Position numbers and translations under genes: made by a program
In this document: positions 1 through 5,127 of the stretch, one piece after another
How positions within the stretch are numbered: the first letter of the stretch is position 1
Layout: each line of letters opens with the position of its first letter
The notes under the pieces: generated by a model
What the model saw: only the letters and a program-made list of their open reading frames with translations
Databases searched by the model: none
Told to the model about the DNA's origin: nothing
Assembly: GCA_035291645.1 (NCBI GenBank)
Contig: DATDRQ010000035.1
Span: 1 to 5,327, forward strand
Reading direction: 5' to 3'
DNA length: 5,327 bases
Origin: DATDRQ01 sp035291645
Lineage (GTDB): Bacteria; Chloroflexota; Anaerolineae; Anaerolineales; UBA4823

Positions 1-20
1 AATGCATAACGAATATTTGA

Positions 21-27
21 AAAGGAG
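21..27 (+). promoter_or_regulatory. Ribosome binding site of the flavoprotein gene
   Basis: AAAGGAG lies seven bases before the ATG at 35, an optimal Shine-Dalgarno match and spacing. It fixes the start of the first gene. Only 34 bases precede the ATG in this window, so a promoter cannot be judged. Confidence 0.85.
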
Positions 28-34
28 ATAAACA

Positions 35-1168
35 ATGAAGCTTCGAGTGGTTGTCCTGGGGGCCGGTTTCGGCGGGCTCGAACTCAGCACGATGCTGTCC
101 GAGGCGCTTGCCGATCGCCTCGATCTCACCCTGATCGACAAAAACGACTCTTTTATCTTCGGCTATTCGAAGCTTGACGTGATGTTCGGTCGAAAGACGC
201 CCGGCGCCGTGCGCCTGGCTTACCATAACATCCTGAAGCCTGGCGTGCGCTTTCGTCAGGAAGAGATCACCGCCATCGACCCTGAAGCGCGCCGCGTTAC
301 AACAAATCGCGGGGCTTACGACGCCGATGTGCTGGTCGTTGCGCTGGGAGCCGACTACGATCTAGACGCCACACCGGGGCTTACCGCAGGTGGCAATGAG
401 TTCTATTCCGTCGCCGGGGCCGAGCGCTTGCGGGAAGTGCTCCCCACCTTCTCGAAAGGCCGCGCCATCGTCGGCGTAACCTCAGAGCCGTTCAAGTGCC
501 CGCCAGCGCCAAGCGAAGCCGCCTTGTTGCTGCACGAGCATCTCACCGCAGGCGGGGTGCGCACCGCCTGCGAAATTAGCCTGGTCATGCCGTTCGGCGT
601 CCCGATCCCCCCGTCGCCCGCAACCTCAAGGGCGTTGCTCGCCGCATTCGCCGAGCGGGGGATCACCTTCGTCCCCAACCGGCGCGTGCGTGCGCTCGAC
701 CCGGCGCGCCGGGTTGCCATCCTCGACGATGAGAGTGAGATGCCCTACGACTTGTTCCTCGGTATCCCGAAGCACCGCGTCCCGGGGGTGGTCGCGGCGA
801 GCGGCATGACCGTGGATGGCTGGATCCCCGTCAATCCGAAGAACCTCCAGACGCGGTTTCCAGGGGTGTATGCGATCGGTGACGTGACGAGTGTCGGAAC
901 GCCAAAGGCGGGCGTGTTCTCCGAAGGAGCCGCGCGCGTCGTCGCCGCCTCGCTGATCGCGGAACTCCAGGGCGGCGAACAGCCCGCGGCTTACGCCGGG
1001 GCGGGTTCCTGCTACGTCGAGTTTGGGGGAGAGCGCGTCGGGCGGGTGGACGTGGACTTCCTATCGGGGCCTTCGCCCACGGGGAGCTTCATCGAACCCT
1101 CCGTCGCCCTTGCTGGCGAGAAGCAGGATTTTGGATCCAGTCGCCGGGCCCGCTGGTTTGGACTGTAG
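35..1168 (+). CDS. FAD/NAD(P)-dependent oxidoreductase, sulfide:quinone oxidoreductase-like
   Basis: 377-residue flavoprotein of the two-dinucleotide-binding-domain family that includes sulfide:quinone reductase (SQR), flavocytochrome c sulfide dehydrogenase and type II NADH dehydrogenase. The N-terminal FAD-binding Rossmann motif VVLGAGFGG is at residues 6-14. The second conserved strand VVALGAD is at 101-107, and the C-terminal FAD motif PGVYAIGD is at 276-283. The length suits SQR-type enzymes. Three cysteines are present: C155 (in FKCPPAP), C179 and C326 (in SCYVEFG). C155 and C326 fall where SQRs carry their sulfide-oxidising cysteine pair, so sulfur or polysulfide chemistry at a membrane quinone is plausible, but this is inferred from position only. 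There is no signal peptide or transmembrane helix, so a cytosolic or peripheral membrane location is expected. It has a strong RBS and a 62-base gap to the next gene. NDH-2-like or other quinone reductase activity is the main alternative. Confidence 0.85.
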   Translation: MKLRVVVLGAGFGGLELSTMLSEALADRLDLTLIDKNDSFIFGYSKLDVMFGRKTPGAVRLAYHNILKPGVRFRQEEITAIDPEARRVTTNRGAYDADVLVVALGADYDLDATPGLTAGGNEFYSVAGAERLREVLPTFSKGRAIVGVTSEPFKCPPAPSEAALLLHEHLTAGGVRTACEISLVMPFGVPIPPSPATSRALLAAFAERGITFVPNRRVRALDPARRVAILDDESEMPYDLFLGIPKHRVPGVVAASGMTVDGWIPVNPKNLQTRFPGVYAIGDVTSVGTPKAGVFSEGAARVVAASLIAELQGGEQPAAYAGAGSCYVEFGGERVGRVDVDFLSGPSPTGSFIEPSVALAGEKQDFGSSRRARWFGL

Positions 1169-1230
1169 CGAGGTCTTCCGAGACTCACGCCCGCGGGCGG
1201 AATAACTGTTGCGAGGTACCAGCTTCTGCC

Positions 1231-2562
1231 GTGAAAAGCACCCCCGTATTCCTTATGATGCTCACTCTGGCCCTGACAGGCGCCTGTGCTGCGGCTGGGC
1301 CGATCCGGACAATCAGTACGGCTACGCCGGTTATGACCCAGACGACCTTGCACGCAGATACACCTGCTCCCACGCCGGTTAACTCGCCCAGGCCGGGCAC
1401 GGCCTCCAAACCATTGCCCACCGAGGCGAAAAAAACCAGCGATCCTGGCCCCATTTGCGCCTCTGTCTCCGAAATCCCTCGAAGCGAATGCGAAGCCCTG
1501 GCAGCGTTTTATCTTCACACCGGCGGTGAGAACTGGATCATGAACAACGAGGAGTGGGTCAATAAGGATATCTGGTTACAGACGAACACTCCCTGTTCCT
1601 GGGCAGGCGTCGCTTGCGACGAAGGCCGTGTGACCGAGATCGTACTCGGCTTGAATGGGCTATCCGGTGAGATCCCCCCCGAAATTGGCGACCTGACCAA
1701 ATTAACCAGACTCGATTTAACCGACAATGACTTGAGCAGCGTACCGGCGGAAATCGGCAAGCTGACAAACCTGACCGAATTGAATCTGGCGTTCAACGAC
1801 TTGAGCAGCCTTCCAGCGGAAATCGGAGACCTGGCCAACCTGACTGCCCTCTACTTAGCAGGAAATCGTTTGAGCAGAATGCCGGAAATTAGTAAGCTAA
1901 CCAAATTGACTGCCCTCAACTTAGCGGAAAATGACTTGAGCAGTCTGCCAATGGGAACCGGCAACCTGAAAAATCTGGCTGGACTGAATTTAGCGTCAAA
2001 CAATTTGAGCAGCCTCCCAGCGGAAACCGGCAACCTGATCAATCTGAGTGAACTCCGTTTAAATGACAACAACCTGGACGGTTTACCTTCTGAAATCGGC
2101 AACCTGACCAACCTGACTGGGCTGGAACTATCGGAGAACAATTTGAGCAGTTTGCCGCCGGAGATCGGCAACCTGGTCAACCTGAATAATCTCTACTTAT
2201 CCGGCAACCACTTAAGTACCTTGCCACCCGAGATTGGCAATCTGACCAACCTGTCCGAACTCTCTTTGTCGGGCAACGGCTTGAGCAGCGTCCCAGCGGA
2301 GATCGGCAGCCTGGTCAATCTGAATTATCTGAACTTATCCGATAATGAGTTGAACAGCGTACCGCCAGAAATTGGTAAATTGACAGACCTGACATTGCTC
2401 TACTTAGATGGCAACAACTTGAGCAGCATCCCGCCGGAAATCGGCAATCTGGTAAATTTAGCTGAACTCTGGTTAGCCGACAATAATTTGAGCACCCTGC
2501 CGCCGGAATTATGCGCCGGTTTAACGGGGGTTGTAATCCCCCCATCCTTATGCGCGCCCTGA
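1231..2562 (+). CDS. Secreted leucine-rich-repeat lipoprotein
   Basis: 443 residues. The start is GTG at 1231, giving Met-Lys followed by a hydrophobic core (6-16) and a lipobox-like LTGAC with C19 as the probable lipidated cysteine. Starts at M9 or M10 would lose the basic n-region. The upstream RBS is weak (GAGG at 1213-1216, 14 bases away). Residues 24-72 form a Thr/Pro/Ser-rich linker, as in surface-anchored proteins. Residues 85-135 form an N-cap with a Trp-rich segment and the plant-like CSWAGVAC (C122, C129). One plant-type repeat (LSGEIPPEIG, 144-153) follows, then twelve repeats at 155-429 with consensus LxNLxxLxLxxNxLSSLPxEIGN. C428 and C441 may close the C-terminal cap. LRR domains bind proteins or glycans, so a surface recognition or adhesion role is inferred and the ligand is unknown. 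The gene is visibly less GC-rich than its neighbours. Its 3' end overlaps the convergent Nudix gene. Confidence 0.9.
   Translation: MKSTPVFLMMLTLALTGACAAAGPIRTISTATPVMTQTTLHADTPAPTPVNSPRPGTASKPLPTEAKKTSDPGPICASVSEIPRSECEALAAFYLHTGGENWIMNNEEWVNKDIWLQTNTPCSWAGVACDEGRVTEIVLGLNGLSGEIPPEIGDLTKLTRLDLTDNDLSSVPAEIGKLTNLTELNLAFNDLSSLPAEIGDLANLTALYLAGNRLSRMPEISKLTKLTALNLAENDLSSLPMGTGNLKNLAGLNLASNNLSSLPAETGNLINLSELRLNDNNLDGLPSEIGNLTNLTGLELSENNLSSLPPEIGNLVNLNNLYLSGNHLSTLPPEIGNLTNLSELSLSGNGLSSVPAEIGSLVNLNYLNLSDNELNSVPPEIGKLTDLTLLYLDGNNLSSIPPEIGNLVNLAELWLADNNLSTLPPELCAGLTGVVIPPSLCAP
1693..2517 (+). repeat. Twelve tandem 69-bp LRR-coding units
   Basis: Twelve successive units encode 23-residue leucine-rich repeats (residues 155-429). 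All are 69 bp except unit 3 (residues 201-222), which is 66 bp because one residue is missing in the LPxEIG turn (RMPEISK). The octamer TTGAGCAG, encoding the LSS/LSR turn, is exact in eight units (1-5, 7, 9 and 11). Units 6, 8, 10 and 12 have diverged there. Third positions vary freely between units, so the array looks old and selected at protein level, not freshly amplified. The motif resembles the 23-residue LxxLPxEIG class common in bacterial LRR proteins. Confidence 0.9.
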
Positions 2563-2961
2563 TTTTTGTCGATCCAGGATCTCCAGGCAGATCCTGCGGG
2601 CAGCTGCGGGCAGGAGGTTTATCTCTGCGAGCTGTGCTGCGTCTACCCATTCAAATGTATAGGAATTGGTTGGAGAATGGCGCTTCGCCTCGGACCCCCC
2701 TAAAACCGGTTCTTCCGGCGGAACCCTGACCACGAAGCAGACCTCTTCACTCCCCCGGTACAGGTATTTATAAACCAGCTGCAGGCTGAGTACGTCCAGC
2801 CCGGTCTCCTCTTTTACCTCCCGGATACAGGCTTCCTCAACACTTTCATCGAATTCGACGCCGCCGCCGGGAAGCTTATAGTAATCCTGGCCCGGCTTTT
2901 GCCGGTGGATCAACAACAATTTCTCATTTCGCACGATGATCGCAGCTGCCCGGTTTCTCAT
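2548..2961 (-). CDS. Nudix hydrolase
   Basis: 137 residues, the usual size of a single-domain Nudix protein. These enzymes hydrolyse nucleoside diphosphates linked to another moiety (for example oxidised dNTPs, ADP-ribose or nucleotide sugars) using Mg2+. The Nudix box GX5EX7REUXEEXGU is complete at residues 33-55: G33, E39, R47, E48, E51, E52, G54, with V49 and L55 as the aliphatic positions. The N-terminal strand MRNRAAAIIVRNEKLLLIHR is typical of MutT-like members. Substrate cannot be told from the box. The ATG at 2961 has only a poor RBS (GGAA). A TATACT box sits about 18 bases upstream, so a short leader is possible. It is the only minus-strand gene here and runs tail-to-tail into the LRR gene, overlapping it by 15 bp. 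It is probably monocistronic. Confidence 0.93.
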   Translation of the reverse strand: MRNRAAAIIVRNEKLLLIHRQKPGQDYYKLPGGGVEFDESVEEACIREVKEETGLDVLSLQLVYKYLYRGSEEVCFVVRVPPEEPVLGGSEAKRHSPTNSYTFEWVDAAQLAEINLLPAAARRICLEILDRQKSGRA

Positions 2962-2978
2962 AGTGTCAATTCCGATTA

Positions 2979-2984
2979 AGTATA
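2979..2984 (-). promoter_or_regulatory. Possible -10 box for the Nudix gene
   Basis: TATACT on the minus strand matches the sigma-70 -10 consensus at five of six positions. It would start transcription about 10 bases before the ATG at 2961. No good -35 is found 16-18 bases upstream, where the bases read TGTCAA (the complement of a plus-strand TTGACA). Weak evidence. Confidence 0.25.
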
Positions 2985-3001
2985 CAGGTAAATCTGGGGT
3001 A

Positions 3002-3030
3002 TTGACATATCTTCAGGCAAGGCAAATATT
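3002..3030 (+). promoter_or_regulatory. Candidate promoter with perfect -35
   Basis: TTGACA at 3002-3007 is a perfect sigma-70 -35 hexamer. Seventeen bases later is AATATT (3025-3030), a weak -10 embedded in a palindrome. It points toward the EamA gene but would give a leader of roughly 275 bases. The weak -10 and long leader keep confidence low. Confidence 0.3.
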
Positions 3031-3033
3031 TGC
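3022..3033. promoter_or_regulatory. 12-bp perfect palindrome, possible operator
   Basis: GCAAATATTTGC is its own reverse complement, with an AT core and GC ends, the shape expected for a dimeric regulator site. It overlaps the -10 position of the promoter candidate at 3002-3030, where a repressor would act. It also lies about 60 bp upstream of the Nudix start. No regulator gene is in the window, so this is inference from symmetry and position. Confidence 0.35.
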
Positions 3034-3258
3034 GGCCTGGTAGTCTGTTTCCGCTCCACTAGCCGGGACGGGGGAATTCAAGGGGCAAATTCCAGATGAA
3101 CAATGTCTAATTCGGTGTAAAATGGTCTATCTCGAAACCGGAACACGCACCAACCGATACTGCAGGTATTTCGCAGCGCATGCATACCCTGGCGCCTGGA
3201 GGGAAAGAAGCAATACTGGACATTCGAAGGCAGTATATTCAAGTTTTTAGCCGCTCTA

Positions 3259-3289
3259 TTGACAGTATGTCCACCAAATAACGTAACAA
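3259..3289 (+). promoter_or_regulatory. Candidate proximal promoter for the EamA transporter
   Basis: A second perfect -35, TTGACA at 3259-3264, is followed after 19 bases by TAACAA (3284-3289), which matches the -10 consensus at only three positions. If used, transcription would begin near 3295, just before the RBS at 3300-3306, giving a short conventional leader. The long spacer and weak -10 are against it. Confidence 0.3.
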
Positions 3290-3299
3290 AATCTAAGCC

Positions 3300-3306
3300 A
3301 GGAGAG
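3300..3306 (+). promoter_or_regulatory. RBS that fixes the EamA start
   Basis: AGGAGAG lies with GGAG eight bases before the ATG at 3313. The same frame is open upstream to a TTG at 3259, but that TTG has no RBS and would add 18 polar residues before the first helix. The Shine-Dalgarno match favours 3313. Confidence 0.8.
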
Positions 3307-3312
3307 TTATTG

Positions 3313-4269
3313 ATGACAACGCAGAACCCTGCCCGCTCGGCTTTACCCGAACGCTCCGTACTGATCGCCTTTTTTCTTTTCATTCTCGTCGGCGGCGGCG
3401 CCTCCGTAGCCATTCGCATAACCTACCAGGAGCTGGCCCCGTTCTGGGCGGCTGCCGCCCGCTTCTTCCTGGCCGGGATTGTGCTGTGGGCGCTGGTCTT
3501 TATCAAGCGCATGCCCCTACCGAAAGGACGCGCCCTGCTCGGCGCGATGCTGTTCGGAACTCTCACCGTTGGGCTGGCCTTCCTGCTGATCAGCTACGGC
3601 CTGGTGGCTACCCCAGCCAGCCGCTACCAGATTCTGATGGCGATCGTGCCGCTCCTGACCGTGTTCTTATCCTCCATGCAAGGCATTGAAGCCATCACCC
3701 GGCGCGGCGTCTTCGGCTCGCTGCTGGCAGTGGGCGGGATCGCCTTCACCGTGGGTGGTGTGTCCGGCGTGCAGCTCTCGATCCCCCACACCGCCGCGAT
3801 CCTTCTGGCGGCGGTCTTCATCGCCGAAGGCGGGGTCTTGATCAAGAAATTCCCGCCCAACCCGCCCGTCATGACCAACGCCATCGGCATGACCATCGGC
3901 GCGGTCATCCTGGGGACCGCCTCGCTGGTCAGCGGCGAACCGTGGACCATCCCGACCCTGACCAGCACCTGGATCGCCTTCATCTACCTGGTCATCTTCG
4001 TCACGCTGGTGGCCTTTCTTCTCTACATGTTCGTGCTGCGCAGGTGGTCGGCCTCGGGCACCTCTTACGGGTTCGTACTCATCCCGCTGGTGACCATCGT
4101 GGCGGCCACGCTGCTGGCGGGTGAGCAAATCACGACCAACTTCCTGATCGGGGCCGGGCTGGTGCTGTCCGGGGCGCTGATCGGCGCGCTGCTGCCTTCC
4201 AGGGCGAAGCCCGCCATTGTGGATGAATGCAAGGATCGTTCCGGGCAGGTATTACCGCGCTGCGTGTAA
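3313..4269 (+). CDS. EamA/DMT-superfamily transporter, ten-helix
   Basis: 318-residue inner-membrane protein with the drug/metabolite transporter layout: two EamA repeats (about residues 18-148 and 160-293) of five helices each. Hydrophobic segments are near 15-32, 43-63, 73-93, 100-121, 131-150, 157-178, 187-207, 218-240, 250-270 and 275-295. The helix-9 region has the family's typical pattern: a basic loop (VLRRWSASG, 241-249), a Pro-containing helix (IPLVTIVAATLLAG), then GEQ at 270-272. Family members export amino acids, metabolites or toxic compounds, and some import. The substrate cannot be read from the sequence. The C-terminus extends about 20 polar residues past the last helix and includes two cysteines (C306, C317). 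ATG at 3313 is chosen for its RBS. It is upstream of two further membrane-type ORFs on the same strand and may be co-transcribed with them. Confidence 0.9.
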   Translation: MTTQNPARSALPERSVLIAFFLFILVGGGASVAIRITYQELAPFWAAAARFFLAGIVLWALVFIKRMPLPKGRALLGAMLFGTLTVGLAFLLISYGLVATPASRYQILMAIVPLLTVFLSSMQGIEAITRRGVFGSLLAVGGIAFTVGGVSGVQLSIPHTAAILLAAVFIAEGGVLIKKFPPNPPVMTNAIGMTIGAVILGTASLVSGEPWTIPTLTSTWIAFIYLVIFVTLVAFLLYMFVLRRWSASGTSYGFVLIPLVTIVAATLLAGEQITTNFLIGAGLVLSGALIGALLPSRAKPAIVDECKDRSGQVLPRCV

Positions 4270-4280
4270 AGCGCAACCGG

Positions 4281-4463
4281 ATGCTCGCAGGAGTTCTTGC
4301 CCGATTTTTCCTGCCGGCCGTCTTCGGACTGCACCATTTACACCAGGGAACCGGCAGCCGGGCAGAGAAGCGGGGGTTCCGCATCCTGGTGGTTGGGCTG
4401 CTGGCTGCTTTTATCGGGGTGCGGGAAAGGCCTGAATTCAAGCAAATGGAGGCGGTAATTTGA
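4281..4463 (+). CDS. Doubtful small ORF, hypothetical membrane peptide
   Basis: A 60-residue ORF that begins 11 bases after the EamA stop and ends in a TGA overlapping the TTG start of the next gene. It has two hydrophobic stretches (residues 3-18 and 33-46) separated by a basic, polar loop, so a two-helix hairpin peptide is conceivable. In favour are its tight placement between two membrane protein genes and its overlap with the next start. Against it are the lack of a Shine-Dalgarno sequence before ATG 4281 and the absence of any family I recognise. If translated, reinitiation after the EamA stop would be the likely route. It may instead be simple spacer sequence or a decayed gene end. Confidence 0.27.
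   Translation: MLAGVLARFFLPAVFGLHHLHQGTGSRAEKRGFRILVVGLLAAFIGVRERPEFKQMEAVI
4448..4452 (+). promoter_or_regulatory. RBS that decides a TTG start
   Basis: GGAGG ends seven bases before the TTG at 4460 and is the only strong Shine-Dalgarno motif nearby. It supports TTG as the initiation codon of the six-helix membrane protein. The ATG at 4446-4448 overlaps the motif itself and belongs to the upstream small ORF frame. Confidence 0.75.
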
Positions 4464-5032
4464 AAGCAGCCTTAATCTCCGGAGTGCTGGCCGGGATCGC
4501 CGGCCTGCTGGTCTTTTTGACGATCCATCACTTCTGGATCCGGCCGATCTGGTCCATCCTTCCGGCCGGCCTGGTGATCGCCGCCCTGGGCGGGCTGGCG
4601 GTGGGCTGGGCGTACGCAGAGATCAAGGCCGGGCTGCCGCCGCGCCCCTGGACGGCCCTGGCCGTCTTCGCCCTGGTAGGGGCTACTTTGACGCCCGCCA
4701 TCCTGATCGCCCAGCTACGCCCGCCGCCGCTGGATGTCACCAGCGGTATGATCATGCGAGGCAGCACAGCCGGCTTGGTCGCCCGTTTTGTGCTCGAGTT
4801 GCTGCTCACGGCGGCGCTCGTCGGCGGATTGGCCGGCTGGCGGCTGGGGCACACGCCGAGGGCGGCGTTCGCCACCGCCCTGGCGGGGGTTGCCTTTGCG
4901 CTGGGACCAGGCCATAATATCCCTTTTCTTGGCAGCACGCCGGCGGCCTGCAAAGGCATTATCCTGCTGGCTGCCATCATCCTCGTCTCGGCGGTGGTCC
5001 TGGTGGAAAGCGAGGCCTGGCTGGGGAAGTGA
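4460..5032 (+). CDS. Uncharacterised six-helix integral membrane protein
   Basis: 190 residues, strongly hydrophobic. Predicted helices by eye are near residues 5-22, 32-54, 64-85, 107-127, 134-150 and 165-184. Short loops hold a His-His-Phe-Trp motif (23-26) after helix 1, a Pro-rich loop (GLPPRPW, 58-64), an RPPP loop (87-90), and GPGHNIPFLG (149-158) between helices 5 and 6. H23, H24, H131 and H152 could bind metal or serve transport, which is speculative. The overall look distantly recalls small CbtA-like cobalt-transport membrane subunits, but I see no diagnostic motif and do not assign it. The TTG start is supported by GGAGG seven bases upstream. It overlaps the stop of the preceding small ORF and may share a transcript with the EamA gene. 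A repeat element follows its stop after 19 bases. Confidence 0.82.
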   Translation: MKAALISGVLAGIAGLLVFLTIHHFWIRPIWSILPAGLVIAALGGLAVGWAYAEIKAGLPPRPWTALAVFALVGATLTPAILIAQLRPPPLDVTSGMIMRGSTAGLVARFVLELLLTAALVGGLAGWRLGHTPRAAFATALAGVAFALGPGHNIPFLGSTPAACKGIILLAAIILVSAVVLVESEAWLGK

Positions 5033-5051
5033 GATGTCGAATATTTGACTA

Positions 5052-5104
5052 TAGTGGCGACTTCAGTCGCTCATGAACCGGGTGAACGACTGAAGTCGTC
5101 ACTA
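5052..5104. repeat. REP/MITE-like nested inverted repeat
   Basis: Two 18-base arms (5052-5069 and 5087-5104) are reverse complements with one G.T exception, separated by a 17-base loop. Each arm also contains the smaller near-palindrome CGACTTCAGTCG or CGACTGAAGTCG, able to fold as its own short hairpin. The element could therefore form either one long hairpin or two small ones. It sits alone in the 95-bp gap between two genes and has no U-tract after it (CAAAACAACA follows), so it is not a classical terminator. From memory, elements with this core are dispersed in Chloroflexota and some other genomes. Copy number cannot be tested here. No transposase is nearby. Confidence 0.8.
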
Positions 5105-5113
5105 CAAAACAAC

Positions 5114-5122
5114 AAAGGAGGT
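5114..5122 (+). promoter_or_regulatory. Near-ideal RBS of the right-edge gene
   Basis: AAAGGAGGT is close to a full complement of the 16S rRNA 3' end, with GGAGG six bases before the ATG at 5128. It lies ten bases after the inverted repeat, so folding of the repeat would leave it exposed. It identifies 5128 as the true start and suggests strong translation. Confidence 0.88.
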
Positions 5123-5127
5123 CGAAA

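Larger units (their letters stand above)
2962..3312. other. Intergenic region between divergent Nudix and EamA genes
   Basis: 351 bp without a supportable gene. It separates the Nudix start (leftward) from the EamA start (rightward), so it must carry both promoters. It contains the Nudix -10 candidate, two plus-strand TTGACA boxes (3002, 3259), a perfect 12-bp palindrome (3022-3033) and a small inverted repeat GGAATT/AATTCC (3073-3078 and 3088-3093, nine-base loop). The stretch 3160-3192 can also fold weakly (CAGGTAT against ATACCCTG with one bulge). I recognise no known riboswitch class. The short ORFs here lack an RBS. Confidence 0.6.

Noticed and set aside
1170..1199. Small hairpin (GAGGTCT/AGACTC) and perfect palindrome CGCCCGCGGGCG between the first two genes
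   Set aside because: Neither is followed by a T-run, and GC-rich palindromes of this size are expected by chance in such sequence. A terminator is possible but not supported.
1012..1518. Minus-strand ORF of 168 codons across the flavoprotein/LRR junction
   Set aside because: It runs antisense to the end of one well-supported gene and the signal peptide of the next, and has low-complexity Arg/Gly composition and no RBS.
2526..2567. Hairpin GGGGGT/ATCCCC followed by TTTTT as a terminator of the LRR gene
   Set aside because: The T-run (2563-2567) is more than 20 bases after the stem, so the geometry does not suit an intrinsic terminator.
3122..3250. Short plus-strand ORF (42 codons) in the intergenic region
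   Set aside because: It has no Shine-Dalgarno sequence, no hydrophobic segment and no recognisable motif.
3259..3312. TTG at 3259 as the start of the EamA transporter
   Set aside because: It has no RBS, adds 18 polar residues, and is part of a TTGACA promoter-like box. ATG 3313 has AGGAGAG at ideal spacing.
3078..3419. Minus-strand ORF of 113 codons covering the intergenic region and the EamA start
   Set aside because: About a third is antisense to EamA coding sequence. No RBS or recognisable domain is seen, and it would occupy the transporter's promoter region.
3667..4128. Minus-strand ORF of 153 codons inside the EamA gene
   Set aside because: Its product is an extreme Asp/Gly/Arg/His-rich string without hydrophobic core, the usual antisense mirror of a GC-rich membrane protein gene. 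EamA is clearly the real frame.
4287..4309. Stem GCAGG/CTTGC followed by TTTTT after the EamA gene as a terminator
   Set aside because: The stem is only five pairs with one G.T, and four bases separate it from the T-run. Too weak to call.
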